From the NCBI RefSeq assembly GCF_003048575.1, contig NZ_PIRZ01000004.1, forward strand, positions 1-64,000: DNA of 64,000 nt, in the 5' to 3' direction. The position numbers and the translations under genes are program-made. Below are positions 55,365 through 64,000 of the stretch, piece after piece (position 1 is the first letter of the stretch; each line of letters starts with the position of its first letter). This DNA is from Campylobacter concisus. GTDB lineage: Bacteria; Campylobacterota; Campylobacteria; Campylobacterales; Campylobacteraceae. Under the pieces are notes generated by a model. That model saw only the letters and a program-made list of their open reading frames with translations, was not told where the DNA came from and did not search any database.

Positions 55365-56765
55365 ATGAAAAGAATTTCTCTATCTAGACTAACGGCTGCT
55401 TTATTGATTCTTACAAATTCAGCCGTAGCCGCAGAAGATATAGTACTTGGTGAAGTTTCGGTTACCGCAAACAAAATCAGTGAGAATTTAAAGGATGTGC
55501 CTCAAAGTATCAGTGTAATTAGTGATGTTGATTTAGAGGAGCGAGGCGTAAAAAATGTAGAAGAGCTGGTAAAAACTATACCAAATATCAGCGGTGTAGG
55601 TGGAATGTATGAGGGTATCAGTACTAGAGGATTAAACCCATCCATATACACTAGCTCAAACCCAGTAACTGTCTACATAGGCGGTGTGGCACAGAGTAAC
55701 AAAGATGCAGCCTACATTCCAGTAACCAACATTGACCATGTCGAAGTTTTAAGAGGTCCTAGTAGTGCGATTTATGGCAAAGACTCTATCGGTGGCATAA
55801 TCAATATCGTCTTAAAAGAGCCCGAAAATGAATGGAGGGGCAGTGTCGGTACCGAATATGGATCGAACAAATACATGCTGGGCCTCTTTGAAACAAACGG
55901 TGCACTAATCGATGATAAGCTATTTTTGGGCTTAAATGGCTCGGCATCCAAAGAAGATGGCTGGATCATAAACGATCTAAACGGAGATAAAGCCAATGAT
56001 AAGAAAAATTATAACTTTGGTTTAAATTTAAAGATTGTTCCAACTGACCGTCTTACTGTAAAAATTCGTGGTGACGTTTTCCACCGACAGGATGACTCGC
56101 TTGACGAACTTTTTATCCCAAAGAGTAGATTTTATGATATCTCAAAAAGCGAAGTCAAACATATCAATTTAGAAACTCCGGCTCGCGTAAAGCAGACTTC
56201 AACATCTGGTGCGATAGATCTAAAATATGAATTTGATAAATTTGATGTAACATCGGCTACGACTTTTCGTAGAGCTAAAAAAGATGGACTTTACGACGAG
56301 GACTTTGGTAGCAAGGCAACTTATCTTCATCCAGACCACTACGGGCTAGTTACTTTTTTAAACTCTAAAAACGATACTTTATCGCAGGAGCTTAGATTTA
56401 GCAGTATAGATGAGCAAAGCTTTAAGTGGGTTGGCGGATTATACTTTGAAAAGGAAAAGCAAGTTTTTGGTCCTATCGGCGATCAATATGGCTATGGTGG
56501 TAACACGATAGTAGAGGATTGGCCGTCTGTAAATCGTGCGCAGACAATATCGACATTTGGTCAAGTTATCTATCCAGTTACTAGTAGATTTGACGTGACA
56601 CTAGGCGGTAGATTACAACAGATTAAAAAACATACCAAGGTTGATTATTTCTCTTATCCACTAGGACATACTCCTGGTACACCAGTGTTTTCAATGGATG
56701 AAAAAGAGACTTTTAGAACATTTTGCCTAAATTTGCACTTGGATACGATCTTACCAACGAGCTAA
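55365..56765 (+). pseudogene. TonB-dependent receptor, N-terminal part (frameshifted)
   Basis: A signal peptide (MKRISLSRLTAALLILTNSA), a TonB-box-like EVSVTANK, the plug domain (VPQSISVISDVDLEERG, VEVLRGPSSAIYGKDSIGG, about residues 46-150) and early barrel strands are seen. The frame ends 14 residues after EKETFRTF, at a T4 run (56721-56724). With one more T it would read on as LPKFALGYDLTNELN, the next part. Together the two parts give about 698 residues, normal for such receptors. The ligand is likely an iron complex, from context. Confidence 0.85.
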
Positions 56766-57460
56766 ATATCTACGCGATGTATTCAAAAGGCTACTTAGCA
56801 GGTGGCTTTAACTTTTATACAACTGGTGGCAGTAGAAAAGATAATAAATTTGACGCTCAGACAAGTGATGATTACGAAATCGGCTTAAAAGGCACATATG
56901 ATAGTTTCAGATTTTCTACAGCGTTATTTTATATGGCCATTAAAGGTACTCACATATTCTATACCGACCCTAACAACTCTAACATATACTATATATCAAA
57001 TGCCGATAAATCAACATCTATGGGCGTAGAATTTGAAGGCACTCTAAAAGCTAGCAAGGAGATTGATATAAATTTGGCCGCAAGCCTACTTAAAACTAAA
57101 TATGGCAACTATATCAATAAAGACGGCTCAAATAATAAAGGCAATAGAATCGAGAAAAACCCAGAGTATAAAATTTCTCTTGGTGCCTCATATTACGCTC
57201 CGATGGGAATTTATGCCAGACTTGATGGAAACATGATAGGTAAGACATATTTTGATGAGCAAAATACGCTTGCTCAAAAGAGCTACTTTACAGCAGATGC
57301 AAAAGTTGGTTATCTAAAAGATAGCTTTGATGTATATCTTTATGTCAAAAATTTAACCGACAAAGAGTACTTTACGCATGCTAGAGCCAGAGCTAGCAAC
57401 GCCCTTGTTACTTACGGCAAAGGTAGAACCTTTGGCATAGGCGTAAAATATAGTTTTTAA
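56723..57460 (+). pseudogene. TonB-dependent receptor, C-terminal part
   Basis: From TTG at 56723 the frame continues the barrel: YAMYSKGYLAGGFNFY, TSDDYEIGLKGTY, MGVEFEGTLKAS, and the C-terminal YVKNLTDKEYFTHA... ending VKYSF with the terminal Phe of outer-membrane barrels. No ribosome site precedes it, so it is the second half of the upstream gene after a 1-bp loss. RBS AAGGATAAAAA for the next gene follows within 32 bp. Confidence 0.85.
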
Positions 57461-57491
57461 ATCTAATAAATTTTTATTAAAAGGATAAAAA

Positions 57492-58238
57492 ATGAAAAAA
57501 AGTTTAGCTCTACTAGCTATTTTAGGTGCATTTAGCGTAGCAAGCGCGCATGATTTTTGGCTGTTTGGACAAAACGGTGAAAAAGCTAGCGTAGATATAG
57601 GTTTTGGGCATGATTTTCCAAAATCAGAACCGATTGACGCTGAGCGCGTAAACAACTTTGAAGCGCCCGTGATCCTTGGCAAAGAGGGCAAAATCGCACT
57701 AAAGCAAAGTGGAGAGAACTATCACTACGAGGGTGTGAAGCTAAAAGAGGGCACCTACGCGATTACCGGCGAATACAAGCCTACATTTTGGACGGAAGAT
57801 ACCGATGGCAAATGGCACATGGGCGGTACTAAAGAAACGATAAAAAATGCTAAATTTTGCCGCCGCGCTACCATGAGCGCAAAAAGCGTCATAAATGTCG
57901 GCGCAGAAGATGACTTTATAACCAAATCTACAGGACAACGCCTGGAAATCGTGCCTCTAGCAAATCCTGCAAAATTTAAAGTCGGTGAGCCGTTTAAAGT
58001 GAAAGTATTGTTTGAGGGTAAACCGTTAAAAATTGCGACTATTGACGGCACATTTGATGGATTTTTGAAAGACAAAAGCGCATTTCATGCAACTACCGAT
58101 CTAAAAGGAGAAACCGAGGTTTTAGCGCTTAGACCAGGAAAATGGGTGCTAAAAGTAGTGCATAAATTCCCTTACGCAGACGCTAAAAAATGCGACGAAG
58201 AGACGGCAATCGCCTCTTTTACGTTTGAAGTAAAATAA
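57492..58238 (+). CDS. Periplasmic DUF4198 protein
   Basis: The 248-residue protein has a signal peptide (MKKSLALLAILGAFSVASA) and the mature start HDFWLFG. DUF4198 text includes FGHDFPKSE near 38 and VGEPFKVKVLFEGKPL near 160-175. Such periplasmic proteins accompany TonB receptors and metal transporters and are thought to bind metals or act as metal chaperones; a direct function is not known. It lies between the receptor and feoA. The GC content rises from here to the end of feoB. Confidence 0.75.
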   Translation: MKKSLALLAILGAFSVASAHDFWLFGQNGEKASVDIGFGHDFPKSEPIDAERVNNFEAPVILGKEGKIALKQSGENYHYEGVKLKEGTYAITGEYKPTFWTEDTDGKWHMGGTKETIKNAKFCRRATMSAKSVINVGAEDDFITKSTGQRLEIVPLANPAKFKVGEPFKVKVLFEGKPLKIATIDGTFDGFLKDKSAFHATTDLKGETEVLALRPGKWVLKVVHKFPYADAKKCDEETAIASFTFEVK

Positions 58239-58244
58239 ATTACG

Positions 58245-58276
58245 ATTTGACCGCTTGAATGCTCGGGCGGTCAAAT
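58245..58276 (+). terminator. Hairpin between DUF4198 gene and feoA
   Basis: A perfect 10-bp stem ATTTGACCGC/GCGGTCAAAT with a 12-base loop is followed by TTTT. It can end or attenuate the upstream transcript; feoA starts 15 bp further on. Confidence 0.7.
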
Positions 58277-58290
58277 TTTAAGGATTTTAG

Positions 58291-58518
58291 ATGAATCTTA
58301 GCGATGCAAAGATCGGAAATTTATACGAGATAAAGGGGCTAAAAGCAGACGGTAAATTGCTTTTAAAGTTGCTTGATATGGGCTTTATAAACGGAGCCGT
58401 CGTCGAGGCGGTAAGACTCGCTCCGCTTCTTGATCCCATAGAGCTTAAAATCCAAGGCTGTCTTATTTCGCTCAGAAAAAGCGAAGCGGCGTTAGTGGAG
58501 GTTGAAATTTGCAAATAA
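58291..58518 (+). CDS. feoA: Ferrous iron transport protein A
   Basis: The 75-residue SH3-like protein has KGLKADGKLLLKLLDMGFINGAVVEAVR and DPIELKIQGCLISLRKSEA, the FeoA core. It supports FeoB at the inner membrane. RBS AAGGAT precedes ATG. Its end overlaps feoB by 10 bp. Confidence 0.9.
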   Translation: MNLSDAKIGNLYEIKGLKADGKLLLKLLDMGFINGAVVEAVRLAPLLDPIELKIQGCLISLRKSEAALVEVEICK

Positions 58519-61013
58519 AAGTAGCTCTTGCGGGGCAGCCAAACTGCGGCAAATCCACCGTATTTAATATGATAAGCGGCATACGTCAGCATATCGCAAA
58601 CTACCCAGGCGTTACCGTTGATAAAAAATCGGGATTTTTTAGCATCGCAGACGTGGACGTCGAGATGGTCGATCTGCCGGGTACTTATTCGTTTAGTTCG
58701 TATTCGCTTGAAGAAAAAGTCGCGAAAGAATTTATCGTAAACGAAAAGCCAGACGTCATTTTAAACATCATCGACGCTTCAAATTTAAAGCGAAATTTAT
58801 ACCTAACCTTTCAGCTGCTTGAAATCGGCGTTCCCGTCGTCATCGTCTTAAATATGCTAGACGTAGCAAAAAGACGCGGCATAATTATAGACTCCGGCAA
58901 AATAGCTAAAATTTTAAAATGTCCCATAATCTGTGCTAGTGCGTCAAAGGGCGAGGGCAAGGCTGAAATTTTAGACGTTTTAAGAAACGCTAAAAATCTA
59001 AAACAAAACTATGAAGAATTTAAGGTAAATTACGAAGAGTTGGAGCCTTTTGTTTTAGAGCTACAAAATAGCGTATCTTTAGATAAAGGCATAAGTACAA
59101 GATGGCTTTGCGTAAAAGCCCTTGAAAACGACGCTGCAGCCTTAAATTTGCTAAAAAACTCTAACACCGAGATAGAAAATTTGACGGTGGAGCAAAGGGC
59201 TAAATTTAACGAAAAGACCAGCAAAAGTATTGAGGGATATTTGGCTGCACTTAGATACGAAAACGCTAGCATAGTCTTTAGCGAGTGCGTAAAAGAGACC
59301 AAGAAAAATCAAGCCACGCTAACAGACAAGATAGATAAAATAATCCTAAATCGCTGGCTTAGTTTTCCGATCCTTTTTGCCATTATTTTTGCGATTTACG
59401 AGAGTAGTATAGTTTTTGGTTATAAGCTCACGAACTACACTTGGCCACTGCTTGCGGCTATTAAAAACTTTGTGGTAGATATTACGCCTGCGGCAGATAT
59501 TGCTAAAGTACCGCTCATAACGGACGCCGCTATATGGCTGGTAAATTCTGCCGTCGCGCTTTTAAACTACTTACCGATATTTTTTATACTTTTTGCAATG
59601 ATCGCGATTCTAGAGGATGTAGGATATATGCCAAGGATGGCGTTTGTCTTAGATAAAATTTTTAAAAAATTCGGCCTACACGGACAAAGCACCTTGCCGC
59701 TGGTACTTGGCGGGGCATTTGTAGGAGGCTGTGCGGTGCCGGGCGTCATGTCTACCAAGGGTATCGCCGACGATAGGGCGAGAATGGCGACTATTCTCAC
59801 TGTTCCTTTGATGAACTGCCTAGCCAAGGTGCCTTTTTACACGCTGCTTTTGGGTGCATTTTATACGACTACGATCGTGGCGGCAGACGGGAGCAAAAGC
59901 ATAGATGCTTCGCAAATGAGCGTAATGATGTTTTATATCTCGACTGTTACGATCCTGGCTGCGCTTTTGATAGCTAAATTTTTAACCTCGACGATTTTAA
60001 AGACGAGAGAGACCGCACCCTTTGTGATGGAGCTACCGCCTTATCACCTGCCGACGTTTAAGGGCGTCGTGATAAGAGCCTGCGAGCGCGTGTGGCTGTA
60101 TATTAAAAAAGTCTGCACCATCGTCATTGCAGTAGCCGTGATACTCTTTGCGCTTTTACAGTTTCCAGGACTTTCAAACGAAAAGCAGGAGCATTATGCA
60201 AACGAAGAGGCTAAGGCTCTAGCGAATTTTGAAGCGGCTGCAAGAAAATCAAGCTATTATGCGAGTGTAGACAGCAGAGAAAAGGTTGCGCAATTACTAA
60301 ATTTCTACGACGGATACAAAGCTAAAAAGATGGGCGGAGGCAAAGGCGTAGACGAAAAATATGAGGCCGAGAACCCAGAGTTTTACAAATTTGTAATGCC
60401 AAAAACCGATCAAGACGCAAAAGCGATAAATTTAGCACTTAGAAAACTCTCGACACAAAGAAAAACGATTTTAAGAGAGCAAAAAAACGACAAGATAGAA
60501 AGCTCACTCCTTGGTATGGCTGGACGTGCGCTTGAGCCTATATCAAAATTTGCAGGGTTTGACTGGAGGATAAATGTAGCGTTTTTAAGCTCATTTGCCG
60601 CCAGGGAGTCCGCAGTTGCGACGCTTGGTAGTATATACGAAAGCGGTAGAGCCACCGAGGCAAGTAGCGGTGAAGAGATGAGGCCTGAGGAAGCAATGAG
60701 GCAAAGTAGCGGCTATACTCCGCTTCATGCGGCCTCAATCATCGTTTTCATGCTGCTTACGCCGCCATGTATCGCTACGATGATCGTAGTAAAAATGCAG
60801 ACGAACAGCTACGCGTGGATGGCGTTTGGGATATTTTTCCCTTTTACTCTAGCGCTCGTAGTTTCGTCGCTATTCTTTACTCTTGCAAATAGCTTTGGCG
60901 TAGGCGGTCTAACGGCCATGGGGATATATTATTTTATACTTTTGTTTTTTGTAATCATTTTAGGATTTATGCCGCAAAAACGCCAAAACTGGAGCGGCGG
61001 CGTCAAAAAGTAA
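58509..61013 (+). CDS. feoB: Ferrous iron transporter FeoB
   Basis: The 834-residue protein starts with TTG inside feoA. The N-terminal G domain has G1 AGQPNCGKSTVFN (about residues 7-19), G3 VDLPGTYSFSS (about 55-65) and G4 LNMLDVAKR (about 116-124). The membrane part has ten or so helices with GGAFVGGCAVPGVMSTKG (about 400-417) and SSFAARESAVATLGSIY (about 697-713), the Gate motifs of Fe2+ transport. The insert at about 555-660 is soluble. It imports Fe2+ under low oxygen. Confidence 0.95.
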   Translation: MQIKVALAGQPNCGKSTVFNMISGIRQHIANYPGVTVDKKSGFFSIADVDVEMVDLPGTYSFSSYSLEEKVAKEFIVNEKPDVILNIIDASNLKRNLYLTFQLLEIGVPVVIVLNMLDVAKRRGIIIDSGKIAKILKCPIICASASKGEGKAEILDVLRNAKNLKQNYEEFKVNYEELEPFVLELQNSVSLDKGISTRWLCVKALENDAAALNLLKNSNTEIENLTVEQRAKFNEKTSKSIEGYLAALRYENASIVFSECVKETKKNQATLTDKIDKIILNRWLSFPILFAIIFAIYESSIVFGYKLTNYTWPLLAAIKNFVVDITPAADIAKVPLITDAAIWLVNSAVALLNYLPIFFILFAMIAILEDVGYMPRMAFVLDKIFKKFGLHGQSTLPLVLGGAFVGGCAVPGVMSTKGIADDRARMATILTVPLMNCLAKVPFYTLLLGAFYTTTIVAADGSKSIDASQMSVMMFYISTVTILAALLIAKFLTSTILKTRETAPFVMELPPYHLPTFKGVVIRACERVWLYIKKVCTIVIAVAVILFALLQFPGLSNEKQEHYANEEAKALANFEAAARKSSYYASVDSREKVAQLLNFYDGYKAKKMGGGKGVDEKYEAENPEFYKFVMPKTDQDAKAINLALRKLSTQRKTILREQKNDKIESSLLGMAGRALEPISKFAGFDWRINVAFLSSFAARESAVATLGSIYESGRATEASSGEEMRPEEAMRQSSGYTPLHAASIIVFMLLTPPCIATMIVVKMQTNSYAWMAFGIFFPFTLALVVSSLFFTLANSFGVGGLTAMGIYYFILLFFVIILGFMPQKRQNWSGGVKK

Positions 61014-61038
61014 ATTTAACTTTATCAAAGGAGAAAAA

Positions 61039-61347
61039 ATGAAGAAAATTTTATTTTCATCTGTTTTAGCGGCTCTTGTGAGCTTGCCTGCGTTTGCGCA
61101 TACGGCGCTTATGAGCTGCATAGATAACGGCGACGATACCGTTACTTGCGAGGCGGGATTTAGCGACGGTAGCAGTGCTAGTGGCGTGGAGTTTAAGGTT
61201 TTGCAAAATGGCAAGGTTATTATCGAGGGCAAATTTGACAAGGACAGTATGTATACGTTTAAAAAACCGCAAGGCGAATACAAGGCTAGGATGTTTGCGG
61301 GCGAAGGCCACGAGGTCATCGTAGAGTCAAAAGATATTTCAAAATAA
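61039..61347 (+). CDS. Small exported protein of the feo operon
   Basis: The 102-residue protein has a signal peptide (MKKILFSSVLAALVSLPAFA) and a mature start HTALMSCIDNGDDTVTCEAG with two cysteines that may pair. The strands that follow (VEFKVLQNGKVIIEGKF, GEYKARMFAGEGHEVIVE) suggest an Ig-like beta sandwich, related in style to DUF4198 or CopC domains. RBS AAAGGAG is strong. The function is unknown, but the position implies a role with FeoB. Confidence 0.75.
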   Translation: MKKILFSSVLAALVSLPAFAHTALMSCIDNGDDTVTCEAGFSDGSSASGVEFKVLQNGKVIIEGKFDKDSMYTFKKPQGEYKARMFAGEGHEVIVESKDISK

Positions 61348-61358
61348 ATTAATAAACT

Positions 61359-61388
61359 CGCCGCGAAATGTTTAAATTTGACGCGGCG
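61359..61388 (+). promoter_or_regulatory. GC-rich hairpin between feo operon genes
   Basis: CGCCGCG/CGCGGCG with a 16-base loop lies in the gap before the Cys-rich gene. It lacks a T run, so it is more likely a processing or stability hairpin than a terminator. Confidence 0.45.
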
Positions 61389-61410
61389 AAACGTCTTTAA
61401 AAGGAAAAAT

Positions 61411-61551
61411 ATGGCTTGGTATGAAGCTGCGATTTTGATTGTAATGGCAGTCGGTGCGGGATATTTCGTTTACGCAAAAGAGTTTAGGCAAAAAGACTGT
61501 GGTTGCGGTAGCGGTAAAAACTGTCACTCTGGTGGAAAAAAGTATAAGTAA
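61411..61551 (+). CDS. FeoB-associated Cys-rich membrane protein
   Basis: The 46-residue protein starts at ATG 61411 with AAGGAAAAAT before it. One membrane helix (AAILIVMAVGAGYFVYAKEF) is followed by a Cys-rich tail KDCGCGSGKNCHSGGKKYK. This is the family of small Cys-rich proteins encoded after feoB, which may bind iron or stand in for FeoC. It closes the feo operon. Confidence 0.85.
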   Translation: MAWYEAAILIVMAVGAGYFVYAKEFRQKDCGCGSGKNCHSGGKKYK

Positions 61552-61634
61552 TATTCTTTAGAGATAATGCCTGATCTTAAGAAATACCTTTTTGGCTTTT
61601 TATAATAGCTATTTAGGTAGGACTCTAAAAGCCC

Positions 61635-62801
61635 TTAAATATTATTATTTAAAAAATCAGAGACAAAACCACTATCTTTTAATACATGCATAATGCTACG
61701 CAAAAGATAATTATTTACAAAATAGATAGTGTAAATTCTTCCACCATCAGTTATGGATCTAACCATTTTTTTATCTTTCAGTTTTGCCATAATGTTTGAT
61801 TTTTCTTTTGATTTTCGTATACCAAATTTATCAAGTTCTTCGGCTTTCATACACATATCATCTTTTTTAACAATATACGTCAATATATCAAATTCTTGTT
61901 TTGTTATATGTTCTCTATCTAGTGCTATTTTAAGCATTGGTAGAAGTATAATTTTTTCTACATATTCTTTTTTTAAAAGATAGTCTATTTTTTCGATCTC
62001 ATTTTTTAATCCTATTAAAAAATATTCACACCAAGCTAACAAATCTCTAGGCTCTAAAGTATCGGCACGTGATAACATATCGTAATACTGATCTCTATTT
62101 GCGTAAAAAACAGAAGACGGATTTATAAGTCTATCTTGCTTAACTTTAAATCCGAGCTTAATTAAAAAAGCATAATTTAAAAGTCTACCCATTCTACCAT
62201 TTCCATTGTCAAATGGATGAATAAACTCAAACCTATGATGCGCAATAGCAACCATTAAAAGCTGGTACTGCTCCTTATGTTTTTCGTTGATAAATTCTAT
62301 AAACTTATTAAAATAATCTGGCAATATAAAGTGCTTTGGTGGAATATGTCCTGATTTTTTTATACTTACGTCATGTCGCCTTAATTCTCCAGGATAGTTA
62401 GATCCTTCACCTTTTGGCGGCGGTGTTAAGCCTTTTGTAATAATTTTATGGATTTCTGAAATATAGGCACGATCAAATATGGTTTTTTCATCTGTATTAT
62501 CTTCTATAAAAGCTATAGCATTTTCTAAGCTTTTTATCTCATCGTCGCTTTCATCTGTCAAATTTTTGTCTATAATCTTCTCAACATATTCAGATAATGT
62601 TGTATTATTTCCTTCGATTCTAGCTGATCCTAAAGTTTCTAAAATCTGAAAAATATTTTTAAGCTGAAAAAATATATACAGAGGTACATCACCGTCAAGC
62701 CTTTTGGTTCTTATCTTTTCCAAATCTAAAATAACATTAGTCAAATTACTTCCAAAAGATGGCTCTGGTATTATTATATTACTACTTACTTCTTCTTTCA
62801 T
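61635..62801 (-). CDS. Fic-family protein with C-terminal winged helix
   Basis: The 388-residue protein has the Fic active-site motif HPFDNGNGRMGRLLN (about residues 195-209; His, Asn, Arg all present). An N-terminal inhibitory helix motif, SARIEGN (about 59-65, S-x-x-x-E-G/N), marks it as a class II, self-inhibited Fic protein. A C-terminal winged-helix part (about 295-375) follows. Such proteins transfer AMP to target proteins; the target is unknown. It is a single gene convergent to the feo operon, so it is not a fic/fit pair. Confidence 0.9.
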   Translation of the reverse strand: MKEEVSSNIIIPEPSFGSNLTNVILDLEKIRTKRLDGDVPLYIFFQLKNIFQILETLGSARIEGNNTTLSEYVEKIIDKNLTDESDDEIKSLENAIAFIEDNTDEKTIFDRAYISEIHKIITKGLTPPPKGEGSNYPGELRRHDVSIKKSGHIPPKHFILPDYFNKFIEFINEKHKEQYQLLMVAIAHHRFEFIHPFDNGNGRMGRLLNYAFLIKLGFKVKQDRLINPSSVFYANRDQYYDMLSRADTLEPRDLLAWCEYFLIGLKNEIEKIDYLLKKEYVEKIILLPMLKIALDREHITKQEFDILTYIVKKDDMCMKAEELDKFGIRKSKEKSNIMAKLKDKKMVRSITDGGRIYTIYFVNNYLLRSIMHVLKDSGFVSDFLNNNI

Positions 62802-62943
62802 TTTTTAATACTTCCTTTTTAGTATAATGAAAGTACGATTATAACGTATTCTTTTATAAAAGATATAATTATATTACTTCTGGTTATACTTATATACTAC
62901 TTCCAAATAAATATGTAAATTTACAATCTATAAAATGAGTAAG

Positions 62944-62969
62944 ATTTAGTGGCCTAAAAGCCACTAAAT
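62944..62969 (-). terminator. Hairpin behind the autotransporter remnant
   Basis: A perfect 10-bp stem ATTTAGTGGC/GCCACTAAAT with a six-base loop lies directly after the stop at 62971. It is likely the terminator of the former autotransporter gene; the following T run is weak. Confidence 0.6.
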
Positions 62970-62970
62970 T

Positions 62971-63760
62971 TTAGAATCTATAAGCAAACTGAAGTTTTGC
63001 GCTGCTTTGATCTTTTTTACCAAAAGATTGTACTATGCCAAAATTTATGAGTGTTGCATAAGTTGGCGTATATCTTAGACCGACCTCAACCTCTGAGCTT
63101 GTGCCTTTTTGAGTTAGGCTGATCTCCTCGTCTTCTTGGATCACTGCTATTTTTGACTTGGTGTTAAATTTATACTCAGCGCTAATTTTTCCATAAGGAT
63201 TAAATTTACCAGCATCATAGGCCATTTTTGAGTAAATTTTAGCTCTACTTGATGTAACGCTGCTAAATTTTAATGTGCTTTGTCCGATATCTGTCTCATC
63301 GCTACCGACATAAGAGAGTGCGTAGTTTAGCCCACCATCAAGTATAAAACTATCAAATTTTATCTTTTTGCCTACGCCAAAGCTAGCATTGTAATATGGC
63401 ATTGAGATTTTATAATCAACATTTTTCGCATCAACCTTGGTTTGACTCTTACCAGCTTTTGCCATGAGATCGATATAAAAATCACGTGGTAAATTTAGTC
63501 TTGAAAAAATACCAAGTCCATAGTTTCTAACTCTGCCATCTATTTTGGCATCTTCATCGCTATTATCAAATATTGGCATAGCAAAAGCCCCAAGCATAGA
63601 CTCGCCATTTTTATTTTTACTTTGCTAGAATTTACATCACCTCTATCTGTTAAACCAATATAAACACCTGATTGTCTACTTTTTTTCGATAGTAGAACCA
63701 ATTATATTAACTTCGTTGTGCGTTGCATTTGCTCTGGCTCCACTAGTAAAATTTATCCAT
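62971..63760 (-). pseudogene. C-terminal barrel of a decayed autotransporter
   Basis: From ATG 63597 the frame gives 208 residues of an outer-membrane barrel: alternating strands (YNASFGVGKKIKFDSFILDG, ISAEYKFNTKSKI, EVEVGLRYTPTYATLI) ending in LQFAYRF, with the terminal Phe. Upstream, homologous text continues in shifted frames (SGARANATHNEVNIIG, then VYIGLTDRGDVNSSKVKIK) with stops between. The passenger and signal peptide are absent. So this is a 3' remnant and not a working gene. A shorter barrel alone could in theory be made from 63597. Confidence 0.75.
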
Positions 63761-63860
63761 TTTACTTATTTTGTTTCTAAAAAATTTTTATTAGAAATTT
63801 TAGCCTTAAGATCGATTTTTCAAAAACGAACTTTTACTAATTTTCATCTATAATCACTCC

Positions 63861-64000
63861 ATGAAAAACGAAGTGCAAAAATTTTATGCCGTCATTGATC
63901 TAAAGTCATTTTACGCCTCAGTTGAGTGTGTGGAGCGAGGACTTGATCCGTTTAAAGCCGATCTAGTCGTAGCTGACGATAGTCGCGGCAACGGAAGTGT
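63861..64000 (+). CDS. Y-family DNA polymerase (UmuC/DinB-like), 5' end
   Basis: The first 46 codons read MKNEVQKFYAVIDLKSFYAS, then VECVERGLDPFKADLVVADD and SRGNGSV, with the catalytic Asp in VIDLKSFYASVE that starts all Y-family polymerases. The C-terminal part is beyond the window. It is probably a UmuC-type translesion polymerase. Confidence 0.85.
   Translation, partial: MKNEVQKFYAVIDLKSFYASVECVERGLDPFKADLVVADDSRGNGS

Noticed and set aside
1-64000. CRISPR array or rRNA operon
   Set aside because: No regularly spaced repeats and no rRNA-like sequence were seen on reading both strands.

Overview
The window fits an AT-rich epsilonproteobacterium of the genus Campylobacter, probably close to C. 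concisus. The support is the base composition, the order dnaG - TPR protein - rnhA - rnc - aroC (as in C. jejuni), a ClpV-less type VI secretion cluster, and the Campylobacter-type dba/dsbI genes. The species is inferred, not shown.

Region 1 (1-17.8 kb, minus strand) is a nearly complete type VI secretion operon. In transcription order it runs tssJ, tssK, tssL, tssA, tssB, tssC, tssE, tssF, tssG, tssM, an FHA protein (TagH-like) and hcp. Upstream of tssJ lies a worn polymorphic-toxin locus: a toxin-like gene split by one in-frame TAA and one frameshift in a seven-T run, a three-helix membrane protein coupled to it by ATGA (candidate immunity protein), and a degenerate second toxin tail. Downstream of hcp are two tandem paralogous exported proteins with an ankyrin-like look. 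No vgrG, PAAR or clpV gene is in the window.

Region 2 (18.2-42.8 kb) is an integrative mobilizable element of about 24.5 kb inserted at a tRNA-Met gene. A 45-bp copy of the tRNA 3' end lies at 18189-18233, and the intact tRNA is at 42712-42788. A tyrosine recombinase sits at the left end. A relaxase, a MobC-like protein and an oriT-like hairpin sit near the right end. The cargo is a DMSO-reductase-type molybdoenzyme operon (catalytic subunit, 4Fe-4S subunit, TorD chaperone, NrfD anchor) preceded by dba, a DsbB-like dsbI gene and a beta-propeller gene. A second, more GC-rich dba-dsbI-propeller set lies on the opposite strand. The NrfD gene is also GC-rich, which suggests that two related operons were fused. 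Other cargo: a RecD-like helicase, two DUF4143 ATPases, and the deletion scar of a type III restriction system.

Region 3 (42.9-54.8 kb) is ordinary chromosome. It holds a PP-loop tRNA-thiolation-like enzyme, a peptidase/amidohydrolase operon with a DcuC-type transporter, and dnaG, a LapB-like TPR protein, rnhA, rnc and aroC.

Region 4 (54.8-64 kb) starts with a Fur-box-like site inside a consensus promoter. It leads into an iron-uptake block: a TonB-dependent receptor broken by one frameshift, a DUF4198 protein, feoA, feoB, a small periplasmic protein and a Cys-rich FeoB-associated protein of 46 residues. A Fic protein, a decayed autotransporter end and the start of a Y-family DNA polymerase close the window.
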